Shown in pieces: positions 11,418-19,998 of a DNA stretch of 64,000 bases (positions within the stretch are counted from its first letter, which is position 1; each line of letters opens with the position of its first letter). This DNA comes from Saccharothrix violaceirubra (GTDB taxonomy: Bacteria > Actinomycetota > Actinomycetes > Mycobacteriales > Pseudonocardiaceae). The notes below the pieces were generated by a model. The model worked only from the letters and a program-made list of their open reading frames with translations. It searched no databases and had not been told where the DNA came from. The translations under genes were made by a program, and so were the position numbers. The DNA is taken from the NCBI RefSeq assembly GCF_014203755.1, contig NZ_JACHJS010000001.1, positions 5,394,001 to 5,458,000 of the forward strand, given 5' to 3'.

Positions 11418-12572
11418 TCATGCCGCGACCGGAATCCTCGGGCGGGGGCCGACCGCGATGATCGTCAGCGCCGCGGCCAGGATCGCGCCCAGCAGCAGGC
11501 AGATCGTGGTGAAACCCGCCGGTGCCAGGACGGCCGCCACCACGGGGCCGAGTCCGCCGCCCAGTCCGACCACGAAGCCGTGGCCCGCCAAGGCGGCGCC
11601 ACGCGCTTCGCCACCGGCCAGGCCGACGATGGTCACCAACGCCGGGACCGCGACCGCCAAGCCCGCGACGTACACGGCCGAGCCCAGCAACAGCAGCGGC
11701 AGCGTCGGGGCCAGTGCTTCGACCGCCAGTCCGACCGCGCCCGCGGCGAGCGCCGTCATGGTCACCCGGTACGGGCCGTATCGGGTGATCATGGGACCGG
11801 CCAGGGCGCCCAGCAGGATGCCGGGCAGGCCGGGCAGTCGCAGGAGCAGGAGCGTGCCCGCCTCCGTGATGCCATATCGCTGTGCCACCACCGCGTTGAA
11901 GGCCGTGTACATGCCCACGAACGTCAACAGCAGCGTGACCCCGCCCGCGTAGGCGGCCAGCAACGGGCGGTTGCCGAGCAGCGTCGCGAACGACCTCGGC
12001 GTCGTCGTCCGGGCGGTTTCGGGCAGGCGGAGAACGGCGATCGCGGTCGCCGCCAGCAGCGGTGCCATCAGCCAGAACACCCACTGCCAGCCGAGCGCGC
12101 GGTCGACGGACAGCGCGTAGCCCTGGCCGACCAGTCCGGCCAGCAGGAAGCAACTGGACACCGCCGTCACGCCGATCGCACGCCGATCCGGTGGAACGGC
12201 CGCGGCCACGTGCGCCAACGCCACCGTGGGGAACGCAGCCACGACGAAGCCCTGCACCACCCGGACGACCAACAGCACCTCGAAGCTCCCGGCCGCCCCC
12301 GCCGCCAGGCAGGCGACGGCGCCGGCCATCGCGCCGACCGCCATCAGGTGCCGCCGGTCGAACCGGTCGGCGACGGTGCCCAGCACCAGGTTCCCCACCG
12401 CGAACGCCAGCCCGAAGCCACCACCGACCCAGGACGCGGTGCTCAGCGCCACCCCGTACCGCTCGGCCACCCCGGGTAACAGCGGGACGGTCAGGTAGAG
12501 CTGCGACACCACCAGGAGGGCGCCGATCATCAGCACGCCGATGGTCACCCACCACCGTCGGTTCTCGTTCAT
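11418..12572 (-). CDS. MFS transporter (YnfM-like drug/metabolite exporter)
   Basis: A predicted 384-residue protein with about 12 hydrophobic segments. It contains GTVADRFDRRHLMAVG between segments 2 and 3 (MFS motif A, Gly-x-x-x-Asp-Arg), VVRVVQGFVVAAFPTVALAHVAAAVP and TRYGPYRVTM. The start is ATG 12572 because GGAG on the minus strand lies six bases upstream; the ATG two codons earlier touches that site. A short inverted repeat CCAAC-N6-GTTGG at about 12580-12596 may be an operator. Substrate unknown; EmrY-like alternatives are less likely because there are only 12 segments. Confidence 0.85.
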   Translation of the reverse strand: MNENRRWWVTIGVLMIGALLVVSQLYLTVPLLPGVAERYGVALSTASWVGGGFGLAFAVGNLVLGTVADRFDRRHLMAVGAMAGAVACLAAGAAGSFEVLLVVRVVQGFVVAAFPTVALAHVAAAVPPDRRAIGVTAVSSCFLLAGLVGQGYALSVDRALGWQWVFWLMAPLLAATAIAVLRLPETARTTTPRSFATLLGNRPLLAAYAGGVTLLLTFVGMYTAFNAVVAQRYGITEAGTLLLLRLPGLPGILLGALAGPMITRYGPYRVTMTALAAGAVGLAVEALAPTLPLLLLGSAVYVAGLAVAVPALVTIVGLAGGEARGAALAGHGFVVGLGGGLGPVVAAVLAPAGFTTICLLLGAILAAALTIIAVGPRPRIPVAA

Positions 12573-12599
12573 CGTCATCTCCAACTCATTGGTTGGAAT

Positions 12600-13340
12600 C
12601 AGGTTATGCCCAGAGTGCGCACCTCCTTCAAGCGATCGAGACGGACTGTGACGTGGGTCGCAATTCCGCGATTCGGGCTCCGCTCCCCCGGCGGACGTGG
12701 CGTGCGACCAGCCCGGCCGTGCGGTCGGTTCGACCACTCGCGACCGGCTACCGGCGCATCCCCGAAGGCGCGGCGGCCACCCGGACTTCGTGGGACGACC
12801 CGCCCCTGACTCCACCGGCCTTCTGGTTGCACCCCAACGACTTCCGGGCAGGGCGAGCCGTCGGCCCGACCTCCTGCCGACGCGACCCGGTGGCGGCCGA
12901 CCGGCCACGTGCGGTGCATGGTCGAAGTCGAGGAAGGGCAGGGAAGACGACCCGAGGGGACCGGGTGGTCCGACAGGCCCGAGGAACGGTGGCAAGGATC
13001 TTCCTCCTTCGACATGGACGACGGCGTGTTCGGCAGGCCGGCTGGAGTCGGTTGACGCGGTGGCGGGCCCGGTGCGGTGTCGGGCGGCCTGCCCGAACAG
13101 GGATGCGTAACGGCGGAAGACCTGGGCGATGCCGAACAGGTCCCCGCGAGGACTTGGAACGGGTTATTGCGTGGCAGCAACGGGGAGGACGGCACGGAGT
13201 GGTGCGGATCCGGTACGGAAGGGCGTCCGACCGCGGTCGGTGTGCGGATGGAGCCGTTGCCGTGGTGGGAAACCGACGCCACTTGGCGGGTCTGCCGCAC
13301 TGTCACCCACGATCGACACTTCCGACCGGCGGTTGACCGG
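12600..13340. other. Gene desert upstream of the MFS gene
   Basis: No frame on either strand looks like a real protein. Open frames exist only because stops are rare at this GC content, and their translations are Arg/Pro/Gly-rich with no recognisable motif. The stretch lies next to an IS5-type relic and may be further decayed mobile DNA; I see no inverted terminal repeats. Confidence 0.5.
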
Positions 13341-13349
13341 GGCAGTAGA

Positions 13350-13515
13350 CCGACCCCGGGCCGCCACGGGCCATGGCGGTCGGGTAGGTCCGCCACGGGG
13401 CACCGGTGCGCGGCTTCCGCGGGATCGCGTTGATCACCTGACGGTGACCCGGCCGCCCTCCGCGTCCGGACGCCGGTGACGGCGGCTCGATCGCCGTCCA
13501 CGCACGATCGGTCGG
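13350..13515 (-). pseudogene. IS5-family transposase remnant (N-terminal fragment)
   Basis: On the minus strand one frame reads TDRAWTAIEPPSPASGR, then HRQVINAIPRKPRTGAPWR, which matches the conserved start of IS5-type transposases (TDxxWxxIEPLLP ... HRQVINGILWxxRTGAPWRDLP). About 20 bases later the expected YGPW continuation appears only in another frame as DRHGPWR, so there is a frameshift near 13380. The DDE catalytic core downstream is not recognisable. It is a dead fragment inside a gene desert. Confidence 0.65.
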
Positions 13516-13559
13516 TCCGCCACGGCCGGCCACACCTGGACCACCGGACACACTGATCA

Positions 13560-13964
13560 CCGACTTACCGGACCTCGCCTACCTCCTTTGGAATCGACCA
13601 TCTCGGTCGGATCGCGCCGACGTCGGGCGGCCGCGATCCCGACCCGTCGTCGGTCAGGCCCTGGCGGTCCGAGCCTGCCGCCAGGTGCCCTGCCCACCGC
13701 CGGTCGTCAGCCGTCAGCCGCCGACCACCACAGCCGTCAGCCCGAGCCAGCCGCGCTCGGCCTGAGCCGGTCGTCGGTCGAAGCCCGGTCGCGGCCCGCA
13801 CAGACCGGCGGTCCGCACCTGTTGCCGGCCGGTGCCCGGCCCGCTGCCGACCGGAGCCAACCGGTCGTGCCTGCCCCTGCCCTGCGGAGCGGGCAGCGGG
13901 CGGATGGCCGACAGGTGGGTGGTGGGGAGTCCAGGCGGGGTGGGAAGAACCGAAGGTGCGGTGG
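13560..13964. other. Gene-free stretch before the DUF4192 gene
   Basis: About 400 bp of low-information sequence with short direct repeats of GTCAGCC and GGTGG. No protein, RNA or terminator is recognised. Confidence 0.4.
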
Positions 13965-14951
13965 TCAGGGTGGTGGGTGGCGGTCTCCGGCGTTCTCGGC
14001 CAGGGAGCGGAGTTCGAGGGGACTCATGCCGGCCTCCAGGGCCAGGCCTACGAGCGTGGCCAGGCGGTGGGTCGGGTCGGCGGTCGTGGCCTGGTCCAGG
14101 GCTACGTTGGCCAACGCTCCCTCTCCTCTCAGGTAGGCCGAGACCGCCAGCAAAGTGGCTGGTTCGGCGCGTTCCGGGATCGGGGTGGCCCGGGTCAGCT
14201 CCGTCCACAGCAGCTCGGCCCCGCGGGCGTGCGGACCGACGGCATGGGCGAGGGCACCGTCGCGCACGTACGGATCCGACAAGGCATACGCCAGGTCGGC
14301 CACCTCCTCGTCGGTCAGGGGACGGGTCCGGTCGGCCGCACGGACGATCTCCGCCCGGACCAGGTCGTGGTCACGGGCACGCGTGTCCGGGTCGCGGAGG
14401 CGGGTGTACTCGTCCAGCAGCCGGGCCCTCCGGGTCAGGGCGTCCTGGGGATCGGGGGCGAGCAGGGTCGCCAACTCGGCTCGGGCCCGGTAGGTCACGT
14501 GGCCGCGCACCGCCGACTCCGCGGCGAACGCGGACGAGCGCGGGTCCGGGACACGTCCCGCCGTCCCCCGGTCGTGGTAGTCGAACCACGGCTGGTCGTC
14601 GTGGGTCGAGCGGGTCCACAGGGCATGGGACAACGTCACGTCGACGTGCGTGAGCAGGTGGGTCAGGTGCCCGATCAGGCTGTCGCGGGGCAGCCGCTCC
14701 GGCGGGTCGGCACCGCAGCCGCCCACCACGACCGCCAAGGCCGAGTCGACGCCGAAGCGCGCCACCGGCCCGACCAACCGGTGCGCCAACGCCGGGTCGT
14801 GGCGTGGCTCGCCCAAGTCCGTCCGGATGGTGGCGTGGACGCGGGAATCCTCCAGCGCCAGCAGGACGATCGAGTCTGACGGGTGGAAGCCGAGCAGGTG
14901 CGGCACGGCCGCGATCACGTCGCCGGGGCCGTCGAGGCGGGTGTGGTCCAT
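13965..14951 (-). CDS. DUF4192 domain-containing protein
   Basis: A predicted 328-residue cytoplasmic protein. The opening GPGDVIAAVPHLLGFHPSDSIVLLAL is the diagnostic DUF4192 start (ATG at 14951). The middle contains PWFDYHDRG and the C-terminus a helical stretch (AEPATLLAVSAYLRGEGALANVALDQA). The family is widespread in actinobacteria and its function is unknown. It is transcribed alone; upstream a 12-bp hairpin at 15032-15062 ends the neighbouring peptidase gene on the same strand. Confidence 0.87.
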   Translation of the reverse strand: MDHTRLDGPGDVIAAVPHLLGFHPSDSIVLLALEDSRVHATIRTDLGEPRHDPALAHRLVGPVARFGVDSALAVVVGGCGADPPERLPRDSLIGHLTHLLTHVDVTLSHALWTRSTHDDQPWFDYHDRGTAGRVPDPRSSAFAAESAVRGHVTYRARAELATLLAPDPQDALTRRARLLDEYTRLRDPDTRARDHDLVRAEIVRAADRTRPLTDEEVADLAYALSDPYVRDGALAHAVGPHARGAELLWTELTRATPIPERAEPATLLAVSAYLRGEGALANVALDQATTADPTHRLATLVGLALEAGMSPLELRSLAENAGDRHPPP

Positions 14952-15031
14952 GGGTCCACTGTGGCCGGGTCGGTGGGAGGGTGCACGCACCCGGTCCGAA
15001 ACTGTGGACAACTCGGGGGCCTGTGGATAAA

Positions 15032-15062
15032 GACCCCGCCCTCGGGGAAAGAGGGCGGGGTC
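15032..15062 (-). terminator. Terminator of the S15 peptidase gene
   Basis: Perfect 12-bp stem GACCCCGCCCTC / GAGGGCGGGGTC with loop GGGGAAA. It starts 15 bases after the peptidase stop on the minus strand and is followed by TTTATC in that direction. Confidence 0.8.
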
Positions 15063-15076
15063 CGACGAACGGGAAG

Positions 15077-16933
15077 TCAGCCGATGGCGCGACGAAGCGC
15101 CGCCGTGCCACCCACGACGGGCAGCTCCACCTCGGTCGACTTCAGGTCCAACGACAGCCCCGCACCCGGCTTCGGGCGCAACGTGTAGTCGTAGTCGCTG
15201 GACAGCAGCACGAACTCCACCGAGTGCCCGGCCTTCACGATGTAGTCCGTGGGCTGGAACTCGACCTCGATCCGGTACTGCTTGCCGGTCCGGATCGGCG
15301 TGGTCACCGACTCGTCGACCCGGTTCTGCGGGTCGGTCCACCCGCGCGTGATCACGTGCGACGTGCCGTCCGGCGCGCGGTCGACCAGCAACGCGGTCAC
15401 GTTCGCCGCCGGCCGGTCGAACGACAGGCCGAGCTCCACCCGGGCCGTCCCGGAGAACCGCAGGTCACGCGACGTGGCACGGGTCCCGTAGGACAACCGG
15501 TTCGGCGACGACGGCGCGTCCGCCAACGCCTCGGCCTTCTGGGTCGCGTCGTCGCGCAACGACTCCACGACCGGCCGGCCGTAGTTCTGCCCGAGCTTCA
15601 GGGCACCCTTCGACGAACCGCCCGCGCCCAGGTAGGCCCGCGCGGTCGACGTGCCCGGCGCCGGCCAGTCGGCCTCGTCGGTCCAGGTCGTCCTGTCCTC
15701 GCGCTGGATCGTGGACTTCGGCTCGCGGTCCACGCCGTTGTCGATCCCGAACAGGTAGTGCGTGAACCACCGGTTGAGCGTGCGCCGCCACTCGGCCGAC
15801 CGCAGCGTGTCCGGGTCGGTGTGCCCGGACTGGTGCAGCCACAGCTTGTGGTCGACCCCGTTGCGCCGCAACGCCTCATACCACTGCGCCACGTGCTTGG
15901 TCTTCACGTTCCAGTCGCTCAGACCGTGCACGGCCAGCACGGCCGCCCGCACCTTGTGCGCGTTCTTGACGTAGTTGCGCTCGTCCCAGAACGAGCTGTA
16001 GTCGCCGGTCACGCGGTCCTGCTTGGCGACGAGGTCGGCGATGACCGGCTTGCAGATCTCCCGGTCGGTGCGCGTGTAGACGTACTCGGCGAGCACGTCG
16101 AGGTCCTCGCCCTGGTACGTGCCGGGCGCGACCACGGCGCCGTCGGCGCGGTAGTAGTCGTACCAGCTCGAGATGGCCGCGATCGGCACGATCGCCTCCA
16201 ACCCCTTCACGCCGGTGGACGCGACCGCGTTGGGCAGTGTGCCGTTGTACGACACACCCATCATGCCGACCTTGCCGGTCGTCCACGTGGCCTTGACGTC
16301 CTTGCCCGCCGCGTCGCGCGCGGTGGCCCGGCCGTTGAGCCAGTCGACGACGGACTTCGAGCCGATCGTCTCGTTGCGCCCGCCGGAGGTGGGGCAGCCG
16401 GAGGACTTGCCGGTGCCCAGCGACTCGCCGTACACCACGGCGTAGCCGCGCTGGATGAAGTACGACTCGTACCGGGTGGAGATGATCGGTCCGGCGGACG
16501 GCCCGACCGACGCGGCGATGCGCTCGTCCGCCTCGGCCTTGAGGACCGATCCGTCGCGCCGGTCGTGGCCGCCGTGCCGGTTGGGCACGTACAGCTCGAG
16601 GTCGACGTTGTGGTTGGCGACGGGGTTGCCGCCGGAGAAGTACGGGCTGTTGAGGAACACGACCGGCACCTTGAGGCCGCGTTCGGTCGCCTTCTGCCGC
16701 ACGACCTCGACGTAGACCTCGTCGTCGCGGCCGTCGCGGTCGCTGTCGACCGGCGCACGCACCCAGAGGCTCTCCTTCACGACGTCGGTCGCGCTGAAGA
16801 CGGGTTGCGCCTCACCATCGCGGAACACCGGCTCCTCGGTCGCGGCGTGTGCGACCGCGGGCACGAAGCCGAGCGTCACCAGAGCCGCGACCAGCGCGGC
16901 TCTCCGAGCACCCTTCACTTGGCGAACCCCCAT
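15077..16933 (-). CDS. Secreted Xaa-Pro dipeptidyl-peptidase-like S15 peptidase
   Basis: A predicted 618-residue secreted serine peptidase that would release X-Pro dipeptides. KGARRAALVAALVTLGFVPAVAHA is a clean Sec signal with an AHA cleavage site. The alpha/beta-hydrolase part has GYAVVYGESLGTGKS and the nucleophile motif GVSYNG (Ser228), then VHGLSDWNV and QSGHTDPD for the acid and His. The C-terminal jelly-roll domain (GLSFDRPAANVTALLVD, RGWTDPQNR) is characteristic of S15. Start: ATG 16933, or GTG 16915 with GGGGG ahead of it; both keep the signal. Monocistronic with a strong terminator. Confidence 0.88.
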   Translation of the reverse strand: MGVRQVKGARRAALVAALVTLGFVPAVAHAATEEPVFRDGEAQPVFSATDVVKESLWVRAPVDSDRDGRDDEVYVEVVRQKATERGLKVPVVFLNSPYFSGGNPVANHNVDLELYVPNRHGGHDRRDGSVLKAEADERIAASVGPSAGPIISTRYESYFIQRGYAVVYGESLGTGKSSGCPTSGGRNETIGSKSVVDWLNGRATARDAAGKDVKATWTTGKVGMMGVSYNGTLPNAVASTGVKGLEAIVPIAAISSWYDYYRADGAVVAPGTYQGEDLDVLAEYVYTRTDREICKPVIADLVAKQDRVTGDYSSFWDERNYVKNAHKVRAAVLAVHGLSDWNVKTKHVAQWYEALRRNGVDHKLWLHQSGHTDPDTLRSAEWRRTLNRWFTHYLFGIDNGVDREPKSTIQREDRTTWTDEADWPAPGTSTARAYLGAGGSSKGALKLGQNYGRPVVESLRDDATQKAEALADAPSSPNRLSYGTRATSRDLRFSGTARVELGLSFDRPAANVTALLVDRAPDGTSHVITRGWTDPQNRVDESVTTPIRTGKQYRIEVEFQPTDYIVKAGHSVEFVLLSSDYDYTLRPKPGAGLSLDLKSTEVELPVVGGTAALRRAIG

Positions 16934-17024
16934 CATGTGTGGGACAGGATGGGGGCACCCTTCCTGCACGGTGCGAGACGTGTCAAGGGCTCCCAAAGTC
17001 CACTGTGGACAGTTCGGGAGAACC

Positions 17025-18173
17025 CTACGATCGGCCCTTGACCAGCGCCGGAGCCACCCGGACGGAGGCCAGGACGAGCGCGCACGCGGCGAGCGCCGCA
17101 CCCACCCAGTTCGGTGCGGTCCAACCGAATCCGGCGTCGATCGCCACGCCGCCGAGCCACGCGCCGGCCGCGTTGCCGAGGTTGAACGCCGCGATGTTGG
17201 CCGCCGACGCGAGCGCGGGCGCACCCTCCGCCTGGCCCAGCACCCGTGCCTGCAAAGGGGCTACGGTGGCGAATCCCGCCACGCCGAAAAGCGCGATGGT
17301 GATCACGGCCGCCACCGGCCAGTGGGCCGCGGCCACGAACACCAGCAGCACCACCGTCAACGCCAGCAGCACGCGCCGCAGGTTGGGCATGAGGTCCCGG
17401 TCGGCCAACCGCCCGCCGAGCACGTTGCCCACGCACAGCCCCGCGCCGAACAGGACCAGCAGCCACGTGACCGCGCCGGAGGAGAACCCGGCCACCTCGG
17501 TCATCATCGGCGCCACGTACGTGAACGACGCGAACACCGCCCCGAAGCCGAACGCGGTCGTGGCCAGGGCCAGCCACACGCCCGGTCGGCGGAACACGGC
17601 GAGTTCCCCGCGCAGCCCGTCCGATCCCGGCAGGCGCGGCACCAACGCCAGCACCCCCACGGCGCCCGCGACCCCCAACGCCGTCACCGCCCAGAACGTC
17701 GACCGCCACCCGAACGCCTGCCCGAGCGCGGTCCCCAGCGGCACGCCCAGCACGTTCGCGGCCGTCAGCCCGGTGAACATCAGCGCGATGGCCCGCGCCC
17801 GCCGGTCCGGCGCCACGAGGTCGGCCGCCACCACGCTGCCCACGCCGAAGAACGCCCCGTGGCACAACGCCGCCACCACGCGTCCGACCATCAGCACCGA
17901 GTAGTCCGACGCGACCGCGCACAACAGGTTGCCCAGCACGAACAACCCCATGAGCCCCAGCAGCAACGTCTTACGCGGCAGCCGTGCGCCCAACGCGGTC
18001 ACCAACGGCGCACCGACAACGACGCTCAACGCGTACCCGGACACCAACAACCCGGCCGTGGGGATCGACACCCCGAGGTCGCGCGAGACCTCGGGCAGCA
18101 GGCCGACGATCACGAACTCCGTGGTGCCGATGCCGAACGCCCCCAGCGCCAAGGCGATCAACGCGGGCGGCAT
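17025..18173 (-). CDS. MFS transporter (AraJ/YdhP-like)
   Basis: A predicted 382-residue protein with about 12 membrane segments. It starts IALALGAFGIGTTEFVIVGLLPEVSRDLGVS, of which TTEFVIVGLLPEVSRDLGVS marks the AraJ/YdhP/PbuE efflux subfamily. GARLPRKTLLLGLMGLF forms the motif A region, and LVAPDRRARAIALMFTGLTAANVLGVPLG follows in the N-terminal half. The ATG at 18173 has GGGGGAG ahead and overlaps the esterase stop as TGATG, so the two are coupled. Export of a small metabolite or drug is likely; the substrate is unknown. Confidence 0.86.
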   Translation of the reverse strand: MPPALIALALGAFGIGTTEFVIVGLLPEVSRDLGVSIPTAGLLVSGYALSVVVGAPLVTALGARLPRKTLLLGLMGLFVLGNLLCAVASDYSVLMVGRVVAALCHGAFFGVGSVVAADLVAPDRRARAIALMFTGLTAANVLGVPLGTALGQAFGWRSTFWAVTALGVAGAVGVLALVPRLPGSDGLRGELAVFRRPGVWLALATTAFGFGAVFASFTYVAPMMTEVAGFSSGAVTWLLVLFGAGLCVGNVLGGRLADRDLMPNLRRVLLALTVVLLVFVAAAHWPVAAVITIALFGVAGFATVAPLQARVLGQAEGAPALASAANIAAFNLGNAAGAWLGGVAIDAGFGWTAPNWVGAALAACALVLASVRVAPALVKGRS

Positions 18174-19057
18174 CACCGCTCCCCCAGCCACGCCGAGACC
18201 TCGGCCAGCAGCGTCCGCGCCTCGTCCAGCACGCCGTCCATGAGCAGGAACGCGTGGATCGTCCCCGGGAACCGCCGCAGCCGGACCGGGACGCCCGCCG
18301 CCGCCAGACCGGCCGCGTACCGCTCGCCGTCGTCGCGCACCGGGTCGTACTCGGCCGTGGCCACGAACGCGGGTGGCAGTCCGGTCAGGTCCCCGCGCCC
18401 CGGCGTCGCCTCGACGGGCGTCGTCGCACCCACGTACTGGTCCCAGAACCACCGCATCGTGTCGGCGTCGAGCCCGTATCCCTCAGCGAAGTCCACAGCG
18501 GACTGTGTGCCGAAGTCCCGGTCCAGCGCCGGGTAGACCAGCACCTGGAACGCGAACGGCACGGTCCGCCGCAGGGTCAGCGCGGCGGCGAGGTTCCCGC
18601 CCGCGCTGTCCCCGAACACCCCGATCCGGTCCGGTTCGACGCCGAACCGGACCGCGTTGCGCACGAACCACGTGGCCGCGGCCTCGCAGTCGTCCAGCGG
18701 CACGGGGAACGGGTGCTCGGGCGCCTTCTGGTAGTTCACCGCGAACACCACGTGCCCGGTGGCCTCGGCCAGGGCGCGCAGGATCACGTCGTAGTGGTCG
18801 AGGTTGCAGATCGTCCACCCGCTGCCGTGCAGGAACACGATGCCCGGCAGCGGGCCGTCGAGGCGGGGCCGGTAGACGCGGGCGGGCAGGTCGGCGGTCG
18901 GTCCGGGCACGAACAGGTGCTCGACGGACACGTCGGCGGGTGCGCCCTGGAACGCGAGGTAGCCCCCGGCGGCCGAGCGCGCGGCGGCCGGGGTGGTCAC
19001 GGGCGCGGCACCGGACAGCTTGTCCAGCACGGCGCGTGCCTGGTCGTTGAGTGGCAT
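18173..19057 (-). CDS. Alpha/beta hydrolase of the hormone-sensitive-lipase family
   Basis: A predicted 294-residue cytoplasmic esterase. The oxyanion loop reads HGSGW (the family has HGGGW, so Gly is replaced by Ser), the nucleophile motif is GDSAGGN, the acid lies in ATAEYDPVRDDGE and the His in GTIHAF. These are HSL/family IV landmarks. The ATG at 19057 gives MPLNDQARAVLDKL. It is the first gene of a two-gene operon with an MFS exporter and is divergent from a LysR gene, so the LysR protein probably regulates it. Confidence 0.88.
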   Translation of the reverse strand: MPLNDQARAVLDKLSGAAPVTTPAAARSAAGGYLAFQGAPADVSVEHLFVPGPTADLPARVYRPRLDGPLPGIVFLHGSGWTICNLDHYDVILRALAEATGHVVFAVNYQKAPEHPFPVPLDDCEAAATWFVRNAVRFGVEPDRIGVFGDSAGGNLAAALTLRRTVPFAFQVLVYPALDRDFGTQSAVDFAEGYGLDADTMRWFWDQYVGATTPVEATPGRGDLTGLPPAFVATAEYDPVRDDGERYAAGLAAAGVPVRLRRFPGTIHAFLLMDGVLDEARTLLAEVSAWLGER

Positions 19058-19091
19058 GAGTCGATCATCGAGTCGCGCGGAACCATAAGTC

Positions 19092-19113
19092 CAAGGCTTG
19101 TCTTTTCTCCTTG
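19092..19113. promoter_or_regulatory. Inverted repeat in the hydrolase-lysR divergent gap
   Basis: CAAGG-N12-CCTTG in an AT-richer 70-bp gap between the hydrolase start (19057) and the lysR start (19129). Divergent LysR genes usually autoregulate from such sites. The arms are short, so this is tentative. Confidence 0.35.
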
Positions 19114-19128
19114 CCATAAACTGCATTC

Positions 19129-19998
19129 ATGACGCTCCGCCAGTTCGAGTACCTGGTCACGGTCGTCGACGAGGGCTCTTTCACCCGCGCCGCCGAACTG
19201 CTGCACGTCACGCAGCCCGCGCTGTCACACCAGATCAGGGCGTTGGAACGCACCGTGGGCACGCCCCTGCTCGACCGCCTGCCCCGGACCGTGCGCCTTA
19301 CGCCGGCGGGCCGCGCATGGGTGCCCCATGCTCGTGCGGCACTGGCAGAAGCCCGACGCGCGCGCACCGCCGCACGCCGGGCCGCCGACCTGGAGGGCGG
19401 CGAACTGCGCCTGGCCACGCTCTACTCGTTCACGCTCGGCGGCCTCCTGCCGCCGGTGCTGCGGCGGTGGCGTGCCGAGCACCCCGACGTCCGGGTCGAC
19501 CTGATCGAGCACCGGCACGCCGACGAGTTGCGCGAGTCGATGGCACGCGGCGACGCGGACCTGGCGATCGGGCCGGACCCGGTGAACTGGGCCGGCTACC
19601 GGGAGGTGCTCGGCGTGGAGGAGTTCGTCGTGGTGCTGCCGCCGGACTTCGCCCACGACGGTCCGATCGACCTGTGCGCGTTGAAGGAGACCGGCTGGGT
19701 GCATTACGCCACGACGAACGGACTCGCCGAAGTGCTCGACAACGCCTGTCGCACCAGGGGTTTCCAGCCGCGCGTCGCGGTGCGCACCGAGCAGACGGCG
19801 GCGGCGCCGGTGCTGGCGGCGGCCGGGCTGGGTCCCGCGCTCGTGCCGCGCGGCGTGCTGCCGGACGTGTTCGACGGCACCGTGCTGCGGCCCGATCCAC
19901 CGGTGCGGCGCACGCTCGTGGCGTACGCGCACCGGGCACCCGATCCGCTGACGGCGGCGTTCGTCGCGCTGCTCGCCGGGGCAGGATGGGACGCATGA
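19129..19998 (+). CDS. LysR-family transcriptional regulator
   Basis: A predicted 289-residue regulator. The helix-turn-helix is MTLRQFEYLVTVVDEGSFTRAAELLHVTQPALSHQI in continuity, of which FTRAAELLHVTQPALSHQI is the recognition region. The remainder is the two-lobed effector domain (ELRLATLYSFTLGG, GDADLAIGPDP). No SD precedes the ATG, and a CATAAACT -10-like element lies only 10 bases upstream, so the mRNA may be leaderless. It is divergent from the hydrolase/MFS pair and overlaps the GH4 gene by ATGA, so it could control both. Confidence 0.9.
   Translation: MTLRQFEYLVTVVDEGSFTRAAELLHVTQPALSHQIRALERTVGTPLLDRLPRTVRLTPAGRAWVPHARAALAEARRARTAARRAADLEGGELRLATLYSFTLGGLLPPVLRRWRAEHPDVRVDLIEHRHADELRESMARGDADLAIGPDPVNWAGYREVLGVEEFVVVLPPDFAHDGPIDLCALKETGWVHYATTNGLAEVLDNACRTRGFQPRVAVRTEQTAAAPVLAAAGLGPALVPRGVLPDVFDGTVLRPDPPVRRTLVAYAHRAPDPLTAAFVALLAGAGWDA

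Noticed and set aside
12599..13501. 300-codon minus-strand frame in the gene desert as a protein
   Set aside because: Mostly Pro/Arg/Ser with no fold. Only a short DRHGPWR piece makes sense, as part of a frameshifted IS5 relic.
14804..17041. Long plus-strand frame across the S15 peptidase gene
   Set aside because: Shadow of the minus-strand peptidase, which has a signal peptide and catalytic Ser motif.
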